Shown here: piece by piece, positions 1 to 12,400 of the stretch
Layout of the letters: each line of letters begins with the position of its first letter
How positions within the stretch are numbered: the stretch's first letter is position 1
Origin: Diadema setosum
Lineage: Eukaryota > Echinodermata > Echinoidea > Diadematoida > Diadematidae
Assembly (NCBI RefSeq): GCF_964275005.1
Contig: NC_092702.1
Coordinates: 37,162,816-37,226,815, forward strand
DNA length: 64,000 bases
Direction: 5' to 3'
Position numbers and translations under genes: made by a program
Notes under the pieces: generated by a model
Database searches by the model: none
Seen by the model: the letters and a program-made list of their open reading frames with translations, nothing else
Told to the model about the DNA's origin: nothing

Positions 1-1020
1 AGCCTTGCACTATACTGCCTGTAATCACAGCATATAGCATTATATGCATGATTGCGTGTTCCAGCTGCGTTTTGCATATGCTGTATAACCAAAGATGATG
101 TGAATATGTTATTTGCCATCACACTCTCTTATTGTCTTATACTCTTGACAATGTTACTCTTTTACATATGCAGTGTACATTACAATGTACATACATATAT
201 CTTCCAAAGTATTAAAGCTTGAATATGTATCACTTTTCTCTTTAAACATTAATGTGTATTTGTTGTTTATTACCTGTGTGTTGACATGTTTCCTCTGTGA
301 CTTCAAGAAACAGTTTAATGCAGCAGAATCTGAAAGTCATTCTAAGAAACTCCACACCTTCCCTGGATTATTTGAGTTGTACACTGGATCGCTTACACTA
401 TCAACTTAGAAAGATACGTGTACTACCCTTCATATTGGCTTGTCTAGAAATTTAAAGTGGTACAGACAAAAATTACACAGACACACAAATACAAACTCAC
501 ACCCACATTTTTATCTCAAAGATTACATGATTGGATTACAAAGTAGATTGAAAAGAGATATTTTATCAGGTTGAAGAGTCGTTGATACTTACTGATACCT
601 AAATGTATTTCATGTGATTTGTTTTCATTTGTACATTCAAAAATAATGTCCATAGGAAATCTGAGAATGGGGTGAGAGAGAAAGAAATGAGGATTATACG
701 ATTTATCAATCTAAAAAAAGAAGTGTCCTAATGGTCATCTTAACAAAGCTTTATGATAAACATACTGCCATACCCCTTTCAATAGGCAAAGAATTTATCA
801 ACTTCATTTAAACTTCTTTACCCTTCCCCAGAGTTAGAAAAATAATTCCAGTGATTGGATGTAAATTGAACATCAAACTTAGGAAAATAAACAACTTCCT
901 TGCAAGTGATGTCACATAAAAAGATTTTTGGTTTGGTAGAAGTAACTTTCTGAATTATTGTTTTGGAAATGTTTTTGTTGGCTGTGACCTTCAACCTCTC
1001 TCCCCTCTATTCCTTTGGTT

Positions 1021-1051
<31 letters not shown>

Positions 1052-1063
1052 ATCTCTCTCTCC
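1021..1063. repeat. (TCTG)/(CT)n microsatellite
   Basis: A short run of TCTG units passes into CT dinucleotides. It accounts for the serine/leucine-rich open frame on the plus strand here, which is not a gene. Confidence 0.9.
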
Positions 1064-2097
1064 ACACATTCTCACAAGTATAATTGCTCGTATATGTATA
1101 TACGAGTATGTCACATTGGTCTTATTTAATAGAAACAAAACACATGTACATTTCACTATGATTTGTTCAGCAGTGTTTTAATTAATGATATCAAAATATG
1201 ATTCTTTTATTTACACACCCCTGAATTGATGTTTGATTCGCATTCTACACAAACATTCAAAGTCAGTTTGTTCTATGCAAACATTTACACACATTGACCT
1301 ACCAATTGAACAATAATGTTTCTAACTGATATTTCGACATAAATAGGGCGACACACACATGGGAAATCACAACACACATATACAAGCAGTCTTTGTTTTT
1401 TTTTTTTTTTATAAGAGAATGCAAAGTTTATGTAATCAGAGGTTGCCTTTACATAAAAATGACCCATTTGTCTCGCTGAGCTCCGATATGAAAGCATTGA
1501 GAGTACATGTATTGAGAACTGGGATAAACTTCAGAATTGTTCATCGAACTGCAATGGGTCAATACTTCTTTCCCCCATTCTAGTGATTTTTTATATATAT
1601 ATATTTTTTTTTAAAGGTTGATTTCACTTTTTTTTTTTTATCTTGGCTTCTGAATAATTTTGTTTGTTTCTTATTTTTTCGTTTTTCAGTGTATTCTAGT
1701 ACAAAATGTACCTTTGCCTTTATTATACAGCATTTCTCACTTTTCCTTTCACACCTTGAGTTAAGAAATGCTTTAAGAAACAAGAAACCGTTGCAGACAC
1801 GAACTGCTTTGAGCTGTATGTCCTGTGAAGCATACGTGTTATTTTAATCATATTGATTTGGATGATGTAGAATAAATTTTAACTAATTTGTAGCTCACTA
1901 GTCTGTAGCTCACTGAGAACAATAAACATGTACATGTATAGAGTTGTATCTGTATCCCTATGAGGAGAGCTAGAGCCAGTTATTCACGCAAATTTCAATT
2001 TTTACTAGAAGTGCTACGTCAGGAAAAAAGTATTAGCAGCTCATCCCGTTAAAACCTTCCACGACTACAAACATGCATGTTTTAACAATGTGAGTCT

Positions 2098-2455
2098 CAA
2101 TGAATCCAAAGAATCTTTTCAATAAGTAAAAAAAACACACACACACACATGGGCTGCTTATCAAAGTCCTATATAACATTTTAGTTGCAACGAATTTGGT
2201 TTAATCAAAGAGTTCTTTGGTTTAATATTGTAACAGTACACAGTATGATATATAATGCGTAGTTCCAACTATAAAGAGAATGAATCCAAATGAATCTTTT
2301 AAATAAGTTAAAAAAAAACACATGGGCTGCTTATCAAAGTGCTATATAACATTTTAGTTGCAACGAATTTGGTTTAATCATAGATTTCTTTGGTTTAATA
2401 TTGTAATAGTACACAGTATAATATGTAATGCGAGTTCCAACTATCAAGAGATATT
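2098..2455. repeat. Two-copy tandem duplication, about 178 bp unit
   Basis: Two adjacent copies (about 2098-2276 and 2279-2455) both run from a TGAATCCAAA-type start through CATGGGCTGCTTATCAAAG and GGTTTAATATTGTAA to GAGTTCCAACTAT. They differ by scattered substitutions and by the length of an inner A/CA run. No terminal inverted repeats are visible, so this looks like a segmental tandem duplication. Confidence 0.85.
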
Positions 2456-2938
2456 TAGAGTTGGAGGGAACAAACTGTATGCAGAAAATCAAATACTGGC
2501 ACTTACTCAGAACCCTTAAAATACCCTGTAGCGCATTTCTATAGATAGCGGTATGTCAGCAGGTTTCAAATAAACAAGTTTACAGGACATGTACAGAGGT
2601 GTTTTTTTTTTTTTTCCCGAGATATACTAAATAAAATCATATGGGAATATCGCGTTCATATCCACTCAGATAATCATCAATGCTGTTATCACAAACCATA
2701 TTTACTCTGTATGATTTTCAAAACTTTGAAAATTCCCTGGACGTTATCACATATTTTCAAGAGTTGGGCACTCGGCTGAAGAGTGCAAAGAGTTGTCTCA
2801 CATGTTAATACAGTACATCCTGTGTTTTCGGAAATGTGGATATGATAGCAAAGACAAGATCTGCATCTACTTTGTGTGAAGTCAGAGAATTATACCTTAC
2901 CACCCATATTCAGTGATGCTTTGTTGACACACAAGTTC

Positions 2939-2956
2939 TTTATTTATGCATTTATT
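2939..2956 (-). terminator. Candidate poly(A) signals of the 3300-19106 gene
   Basis: On the minus strand AATAAA occurs twice (2939-2944 and 2951-2956), about 350 bases past the TGA stop at 3300-3302. No stronger candidate lies between them and the stop, so the 3' UTR probably ends near 2.92 kb. Confidence 0.5.
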
Positions 2957-3299
2957 TATTAAAAAAAAAAACAGAGTTCCGATGAAAAAAAAAATACATA
3001 TGAATATATCAAAGAGTATCTTATGAGGAATAGACTCACATAGGCAAGAAAGAAGAGATCTACGAATTCAGCTATGAGACCAGCCTGTCGAGGATAAGTT
3101 ACACTTAAGGAATGTTGTGGATGTGAAGGACGGATACAACTTAAAGAAATCAAACACAGCATGATTGTCACACTAGAAAAGATTATCTTATGAAATATAC
3201 GACCTATTACAAAAACGAGCATCTAATGATACAGGATAATGCTTTTGGCACTAATGACGTCATCTTGATGACAAAACAGACATTCATACGGATGCTGAT

Positions 3300-3436
3300 T
3301 CATTTCCCCTTCTCATCGTCGTCGCTCAAATCTAGCGATGACAAGTCGTCGTCGTCGATGTCGAAGTCAGTGATGCCAAGCCGGGCATTCTCCATTTCAT
3401 CTTCGTCGGCTTCATCTGAAACTTCACTAATTGCGT
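3300..3436 (-). CDS. Last coding exon of the unknown gene (acidic tail)
   Basis: The acceptor is AACCAG after a pyrimidine-rich stretch. The exon starts with AC, completing a GAC codon whose G comes from the upstream exon. It encodes 44 residues, DAISEVSDEADEDE through a run of Asp to SDDDEKGK, then TGA. Simple GAC/GAT codon runs (GTCGTCGTCGTC on the plus strand) encode the Asp tract. Confidence 0.85.
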
Positions 3437-6400
3437 CTGGTTTTAAGAGAAAAAAAAAAATAAACGAGTAAATAAGTCGCACTAGCCAGTAATTCAACTG
3501 GTGATTCCATGTTAGAATAAAGTCTTTTTTTTTGGTGAGAGAACATATTATTACAACATAAGGCGAGTCAAAAAAACTTACACGTCCAAGAGCTGATACA
3601 AATCACTAGATGATCTACCAGGTACAATGTATTCTGATCGGTATCGTTTCAAGCGTAGAATGGCTGGACACTGTATTTTTTCTCGTTTATCATTCATTTC
3701 ATTTTTAGTGCATTTCAACATTTGCATGGTGCTTATTCAGGGCACTATATAGGTATGATGAAATTAGGTGTGTTGGATGTCACCAGAAATGTTGGGTGGG
3801 ACCAGGTAGGGCCTACGTGTTGGAAGCCCCTCCCCCCCCCCCCCCCCCCCACCTTTCCAGGCGGTCAACCATACACTATACTAAGTTGTTCCACATTCTT
3901 ATAGAGATACCCCCTTTAAGGATACAAATGGCATAGCATTTTGACCCCCTGTCGGGGCTAGATGGGACCAACGGGACCAGAATGCAATGCTCATAACTTA
4001 CCCATATCCTGAGTGGCTTTGAGAAGACGTCGCGCTGATCCTAGAACATTTCGCACCATGACCTGTTTCGTCCGCCCACCTATGGGATGATACAGAAACA
4101 CAGAGGACATTCATTTTGGTATCAAACTAAACATTTCCCTTTTTAAAAGTGCATTGGAACAATAAAGATAGAAAGTCCTGTCTGTTTCGGAAATTTGCAC
4201 GCATCGTTGTAACAGTCATAATCAACAGAATCTGTGCAGATACATGAATGTTTTCTCCATACACAATGTACTCAGAAACGAAATCGCATGATCTACAACA
4301 TATGGATGTTTTGACAGGGTAAAATAAGCACATCGAGATTACAAAAAAAATACAGTGCATATTTTCGTGCGGTGCAATTTTCAAGATGAACGGGGCACAT
4401 GACGAATACAGTTTTTGTACATGTATAACGAAAGGATTTTTTTTAGGGCCTCAGCTATCTCTTTACATACTTTCAGGCAGTACTTCTTCTCACACCCCCA
4501 TCTCTTCCGATATGAGGGGCCGCAAGGTACAACTATAAAATGTACTCGTATTTACGTACATAAATTGTACTCGTCTTCGACTCGTCACTATACCTTTATC
4601 TTTGATAATACTTCTGCTGCGGCATACTCCAAAATAGAAAATACAATTGTACATCATAGCACAACGTGTACGTAAATACGAGTACAGTAAGGATTGTTGA
4701 TATACTTGAGATTCACAAATTCGTTGTAATTCGTGATAAAAACACTTGTTCATTTGATAATGAAGCGATATTTTCTGGAAACTTTCTGTCATTGATCACG
4801 AACTTATATGTCCTGTCACTTTGAGTTCGTGTTTACAATCCTATACAGTCATGACAGTATAGAACTTAATGCCGACAATTCTCTGATTAGGAGGGAGAAA
4901 GACAGACTTTCACAACTGAATTGTCTAAAAATTGAATATTTAAAAGTTCAGTTTTATCTTACCTCCGTCTTCACTTGAGTCATGGAGCTCGACAATATCC
5001 TTGCCTTCGACGAGCGCCCCCTTTGTGCTTTGCAGGAGGGAGTCCTCCAAACCGGCACCGGTGTTGGGTTTTAGAATCAGTTCAAACTTTTTGATATTCT
5101 TCACCCATCTCGCAAATCGCGAAAACTTTTTGTCCCCAGAATTTTGCTGTGGTGCCTTCTTGATGGTCGGGAGTTCTTTGAGAGTCTTGTCGTACCGATC
5201 CTCGTATATATTGTCAGGCAGGCCGTAGGCAACACTGTTTCTTTTCAAACGGTCGGTTTCCACACTCCGCCATGACACGTATTGTCGTGAAAACCGCTTG
5301 ACCTGTTCCTCGTCGAATCGATCCCTAATGTGCTTTAGGGCTTGATATTGTTTGACGATGCTCTCGCTCTTACGCTTCTCCAGTACCTGTGCCTGCCGTA
5401 CTCTGTCGTCATGAATCTTTTCCTGAGCATTTTCCACCTTCTTCAGGAAGATCACCTGTCGCTGCAGCTTGAATCGCTGATTGTTGTAGACCGAGTTGTA
5501 AAATTTCTGCCGCGCGAGCGTCTTTTTGGTGATGATGACTGGTCGCCTCTTAAACGGCTTCTTTGCACCGTCCTTTGTCTTTACCCCTGACGATGCGTTG
5601 CTTGCGTGGCTTCTTCGAGATGTTGTTGATGTTTTGGTGTCTTTCGTGGCTGCCGTCACTGCGCTAATCTCGCTTTGCTCACCATCGTCGTTGGCGGTGA
5701 CGAATTCTCCGCTAGCGGTGAAGTGTCCGTGTTTGGTCTGTCGCCGTAGGAGCGGTGGTTTTCGCTTCGTAATATCGGACTTCGATCTCACGTTCACACG
5801 ACGTGTCGATCTATCTCGAGTATCAGACGTCCGCAAAGGAGAGCTCCTAGCTATGGCTCCTACGGAGACTGAGCTCTCTGTTTTAGCCTTGTTGAGAGTT
5901 TGCTTGTCGATACCATGTGCATCGGAATGTTCCTTAGGGTTACCGTCTTTTTTCGGTTTTAACTTTTCTCTCTTCTTTTCTAGAGCTACCTGAGGACGTT
6001 TGCTCTCAGACACATGTTTGGGAGGTATCGCTTTGGTTTGCTTATCATCAGTTGGTGATGAATTTGTTTTGAGTTGGGCAGCTGAAGACGTTTTTGTATG
6101 TGGCTTCACTGATATAGTAGTTGTCTTTTCTGGAACCGAGTCATTTTTCTCCGGTTTATCGCGATTTGATAAATTTTTGTGTCGAGCCTCATGCACAGTC
6201 TTTTCGTTGTTTATCGCTCTTTGAGGCTTTTCATTCTCGAGTGAAGTAATTTTAGTCTCTTTCTTTTTCGGTGATACTGCATCATCATTGGCATGCTGAA
6301 TCTCTGCTTTCTTTGAGGGTTTGGGTAACCTGAAAGGATATACAAAGTAACATAAGAAATTAATGTAACATAACGCCAACACTATATTACGCGATTTACT

Positions 6401-9371
6401 TGAGATATGCTCTCGGTGAATTTGATTTGCATGAGACTATTTTCTAAATATAATTTTTATGGAAAATGTCTACATCAAAAAGAAAAAAAAAAATCCTGAG
6501 CTATTCACCGATAATCAGAGTTCGCCGTTGAAGGTGACCAGTGGACCAGCTGTACCTAGTAAAGCTTTATAAGTTCTAAGTTGAAATCGATCTCACAAAG
6601 GAATATCATCTCTACTTTGCATTGATTTTAACAATCTGCTTCATATAAACTTTTCATGAACAAGCAAATAAGTACTGAAATCGTAAACTCACTTCTCTTT
6701 GTCACGGGTAGTAGTGGCATTCACCGAGTTTTCGCCATTGGACACTGGTATATATGTTTTCTTTCCGCGATCTTTCGGCTTGCTGTGGTCACGTGGTACC
6801 GTGGGACTTTCACTGGATGAATCTGAACTCACTGATGAAGACAAAAGTGAGGATAAGTGATGAAGGCTGACTTTCCTCAATGCTGAAACTCAACTTCAAA
6901 GGATAGAGACTGTGAAAAATTTGGCTGCTCATTGTTTAGGTACGGGCAAATGCGTTTATAATATTAATCCTTATATGACTCATATATTAGATCTTCAAAG
7001 TGATTAAAAATATCAGTAATCGATCTGTCTCTGTTGATCAAAGTGTCTTTCAAAATCTATTATTTTTGTTTAAAAATACATATAGACAATTTTCCTGAGT
7101 TTTTATTTTGTTTGCTTTGAAGGATTAGAAAGAATATCATACATCATTCTATACTGTTCGCGATGCCACACAGTTAATGTGTTACTGTGAGAAAGAACTG
7201 GGTAATTGTTTGATTGAAAAACGACGTACATATCTCATTCTTGACTGCATCCTTCGTTTAACATTCCAAAAAGTTTTAGTAGACTGAGAAAGAACAGAGA
7301 TATAATAGATCAAGGGAACGAGAAGAAGAAAAAGGAAATTAAAAGGCAAAGGAGATTACCATAGAGAAGAAACAGGAGCAGACGAAAGAGGAGGGGAATG
7401 TAAGGTTAAGGGATAGAAGACGATGCTATGAAGTGAAGGAAGATGGACGTAGAAGAGAATATCATCCATGACGATAAGTGAAATCACAGTTGTACTTCAT
7501 TAACTGGCGCTGAATGTTACTTGGTGTAAGGATAAAAGCACTTTTTCAGACGATGCTATGATAGCAATAAAACGAGCACTGGGTGATTAAATCTGCAATG
7601 TAGCTGGTTAGGGGTAAGCATCGTGATACACTGTATTTACCTCCATTGACGAGCGTGTTAAGCTTGGGGAGTCTGGGAGGGGTACCGCCCTTGTCATTCA
7701 GAGTTGCGCCGTCAGACGATTGTTTGTCGTGGTCGTTAGGGGCGGGCTTTGAGGGAGGAGCGGAACTTACGGTCCTGCTGGGACCTGCACATGCAAAGAT
7801 TATTAAATGTCTTTGAATATCGTATGATGGTTATCATATATAGGACGGGTATAACTTGTTAGTATATACTCACTACTGTGCGATCATGCACCGCTTGTGT
7901 TTGGGTCTCATTCGTCACAATAACAGAAAACTCCACGTCCGTTTGAAAAAAAGAGCTGCTAAAATCTGATTATATCGAGGTAACATTGGACAAACTGATA
8001 ACTCTTGCAAAGCCTGTGTGGATGTCTGTGTCGATTTCGCTCATGTTCCTCCTTCTTTGGTCTCATTGATTCTCTTACAGCAATTCTATCATTTTTTTTT
8101 TCATGTATGATTTTCTGATGAGAGGAAAATGCCATGCCGCAGTTCAAAGTTGTTACAGTGATATAATGAGTAATATGAGGACGTTTAGTGAATGGCAAAC
8201 TATAAGAATCTGTATTCCATTGCATGTATGGGGGAAAACACAAGCCTGTGCTAAATAAGCGGTATGATTATGTATATTTGATTGAATAATTGAGGCATAA
8301 AATGTGGATGTGTACATGCGTGTGAGGTAAGGAGGCACTCACCGTCCGAATCTTCTCGCCGTGACAGCGAGGGGACACTACGCGTCGTGCGTCGACTCGC
8401 TGCTGCAGCTTTGGCTTTTCGACGAGTAAGTCGTGACGGCTGCTTCCACGTCTCGTAGACAGCGGGAAGCTGTATGGACGATGGATGATGAGGGCGCTTC
8501 TTCTCTTGGACCGATTTCCATTTCACGGCCCCGCCTCCTTGTAACCTAACAATGGATTGAAAGAGAAGAAAAGACATGGACAATTAATCAACTGATTGGT
8601 CGCATAAATATGAAAACCTAAATCATGATAATGTGGCGTGCATGGTGAATCGTATGTCACAAACAGTTGTGATACTTTAGCATCATGATGATTGTTTTCC
8701 ATATCCTTGCATGATAGTGTCAGTATCGTCTGGGCAGTATGAGCAGAAAATATTTTAGACTGTCGGGTAATAATCGCCTCAAACCTTCAGTCTACACTGA
8801 AGTTGAAGCCATCTTTCATTTCAAACTATCAAGTTCTTATGTGAAATTCAGAGATGACAACTCATTGAATGGAAATATATAGCTCTTGATTTTTGCTTGT
8901 GTGTTTTTCCATTTGCGCATAACATTTGCTATATAACCTGTTATTTCCATAGTTGGTACTAGATGCACTTTCGATGTTTTATTTTGTTTACTGTTCGAAG
9001 TTAAATTCTATTCCTTCAAAAAGAGATGCTTCCTCTGTCGCTGGTGGAAGTGACACAATATCTTTCATTGTAGAAACATCCAGAATGAACCACGTGTAAC
9101 ATACGAACAAAAATGATACTTATAAGTAAACAAAAGGAAACAAGACATGCCACATATCAGTCAAGGCATGCTTCCTGGACAAAATTTATCGATAAAACAT
9201 CTGAAGATATAGTGTTTGTGCTTTTACGTGATTCATTTAAATACATCGCTGTGTCTCACGCCTCGGCGGTAGACAGCTATTATGCATTCTAACTTCTTTA
9301 CAATTCTTTTGAAGAACACAAACCATTCAATTCCACTCTTTCTGTTTGTTTCTCTGATTGTTGAGACAGGA

Positions 9372-9408
<37 letters not shown>

Positions 9409-12400
9409 AGGGAGGGAGAGGGAGAGGGAGAGAGAGGGGAGAGAGGTGGGGGAGAGGGGGTATGGATTCCCATTGACCAACGCTTGTTTTAATTGACCTT
9501 CTGGGCAAACAACTCGTTGTCATGGACGCGGAAGAAGTTGATTGTTGACATTGTTCTACTTTCAATGACGCGGACCTTTGGGGCAAGTCCATGGCCATCA
9601 AGCTCACAATATTGATTGATATTGACACAAGCTGTGCTGCCTCTTCAGAGTCTATTGCCAAACGACAGAAACGCTCGCACGTCTCTAATTACCATTTCAC
9701 GTCAAACATCTAATGTTTTATGTACCCAAGTAACAGACAGAGGACGTCTCCTCTCTTGGTTATAGATGATTTTTAACTAAATATCAGCGGAGAATATTTC
9801 TCAGTCAGTCATTGCAACATAGCCTAATATTAAGTGATAGCTCAGTTTATGCCAAGATGCCAATACAATTGAGATGTGCAGAGGAATTTAATCACTCCCA
9901 AAGTGTGACGGAAAACATCCAGAAGGAGGAATGAAAGACTGTTTGGACGCCTATCTACTTGGGATCGTTTGCTTTGTCTTCATTTGTTTCGCACGCAATT
10001 AGTGTAATTTGCAAAACAAACAATACTAGAAGGAATAAGTGCTTGCAGCTATTACGCTCTTTTGTCCCGCTTTTGTCTCCCAGAGCGGTTGGTCGATCAA
10101 TAAGAAATCAGGAGGAACCACAATAAAATGCCTCGATGTGTTGTGAAATGCCTATAACGTGCAGGTAAACTCACTGCCAGAGGCAGCCCTTCAGAGCGTT
10201 ACTGGCGCAACGGGAAGCGTGACAAGTGCAGAAAATCCTTACTGCAGGACCAATATAAGGCACTCAAGAGCCCCTCGATCCTGATCACTCCCAAATTTTC
10301 TCTCTACACACTACCTATATACTACGAAAATCTCACCCAATCACCTCTCCTCTCAGAGCCAGATATATAAAAGAGGTTAATTTATGCGTGAAGAAAACTG
10401 ACATTCGTGTTTCTCTTCCCCTCATCTTCGTTTTGCTCATTCTCCTCTTCCTCCTCCTCCTCCGTCTATATTGCTTGTTAGCCAGATTAGTTCGTCTTTG
10501 TTGTTCCTTCTTGTATACCTATCACAATGCATGTTGCTCATGGTGCAGCTGCAATACAACTCTTGTGATTTCCATTCGGATTGCAAGAGGTGAAAAAAAA
10601 AATCAATTGTACTCACAACAATCACCAAATTCTGATGTATCACGGCGGTTGATTTAAAAGAAAAAAATATATGTGTGTTGTTTTTTTTTTTTTTTTGTTT
10701 TTTTTTTGTATTTGTAAGCTCACTATTCAAGGTAACGTGGCTCAACACAAACCTGAGTCACTCATAGCAAGACATGACCCTCCTCGGGTAGAATCACCAT
10801 AGATACGTTGTCATAGTGACAAGATGTTTCAAGTAGTTGTCGTCTGCTGCTCAATTGTAATCCGTTGCACGCGATACATTGCACGTATGATAAGCAATAT
10901 TCCGTTGTCACGCTGAGAACACATACGTTGAATGATATATTTCTTTCGATGAAGCATGTAATCTGGTTTGCCGACTTGTCAAGACGGGAGGGTTATTAAT
11001 GAGGCCCATAAAAAGACAGTGACAGACGGCACTTGAAATGTCTATAGCTGCAAGTTGGACAAAAACAAAAATCATAGTTACCTTGTAATTCTCGTTAATA
11101 TTTAAAGATAACATAATTGCTTTCATGTCGCAAAAGCAACATGAAAAAGATCGAATGAAACAACCAAAGCGCAGACGCAGTCCCATTCGTGCCTTAACCA
11201 CTACACAATTTCCGCAATGAAAGCACCGTTCTAATATGGAATGTTCTCATTCCTATTGATGGTGTTTACAGTTAACATGCAGTCAAACGTGTAAGATCTT
11301 TACACATTTTATTATGGCTGGTAAGTTTAGGCCACGTGATGTTTACGATTATTTTTTATCTAACGACTTCCTTCTTGAAGAGCGATGTGTGTTTGCCACC
11401 AGAATGGCTAGTATGCGTTCTATTTGTGTGTGTATTTTCTCAATAGCCTCGAAGCTTAACACATTTTTACACATTCTTCAATAACTTTCCTATAATGTCG
11501 TCTACAGAATGGGGCATGACCAAACACACAACATCCCCAAATGTATCTGAGCTCTCTGTAACCGCATTTTGATGAAGTGATGGTACATGCATACTGATAC
11601 AAGGAATATTGAAAGGTTAATGGACAAGGTCCGGTTAACAAGATAATAACTCCACGAGAAAAGATGGACGCAGTAAGGGAAAGAAGAGAACATCAGGGAG
11701 TATCAACGCGAGTGGTACAATAATACTCATACCAGGTGGCATGACTTTCTTACATCGTTCAATAAACGTGCAAGCCAGCCTAGGGTTTTCACTGCTTTCT
11801 ATGACTTTCGCCATTACCTTCAGTTTTTCCAACAATTCCTGATATTCTAGTATTTTATTCACATTTCTGACTACTGACTACAAACGTCACCAAATTTTCA
11901 AGGAACAATTTTCAGGACAAGTTTCTTGATTTCATACGAGATTCCTCTGTAGTTGTCGAGAAAGCAACATCTTAGAAAAGCGAGCGGAATCTAGTTGTGA
12001 GCTTATTCATCTGCGTCCTAAGTGGAAAAGAAGTAATTAACAAGGTATATAATAAAGACTCTACATACCATGACATGCCTGACGTTTGGGACCAATAACA
12101 ATGAGCATCAAAACGTAAGATACGTTTTTATCAACGGCAGTTGAGACATGAAATAAAAAGGCTTTTGCCAGACGGGACTTGCCAGAAACACTACGACAGT
12201 TCCTCCACGGGAACCAAAATAGAAGTCTGGCCCCTAGGCCAGGCTCCATACAGAATGCATATACTTAAGATTATTGTTAGTGGGATTTGAGCATTTCTAA
12301 AGAGCGCACGACATTTCTTTGGATTCGGTGAGATTATAGAAGATTTTCTGCTGCAAATTGTTGTTCCTTTTGTTTGTCATACATACGTGCGATTGGCAAG

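Larger units (their letters stand above)
1..2900. other. Intergenic stretch, no gene seen
   Basis: AT-rich DNA with short open frames only, none with splice signals or a recognisable protein. It holds a CT microsatellite near 1.02-1.06 kb, several A/T homopolymers and a tandem duplication at 2.1-2.45 kb, listed separately. The right edge is probably just past the cleavage site of the minus-strand gene that ends at 3300. Confidence 0.6.

Noticed and set aside
9233-9661. 142-codon minus-strand open frame
   Set aside because: Half is translation of the GA purine tract; the rest has no splice sites fitting the unknown gene.
11635-11862. Coiled-coil-like minus-strand frame (LEYQELLEKLKVMAKV)
   Set aside because: Possible cassette exon, but neither available donor gives the phase needed to fit between exons 18782 and 8545.
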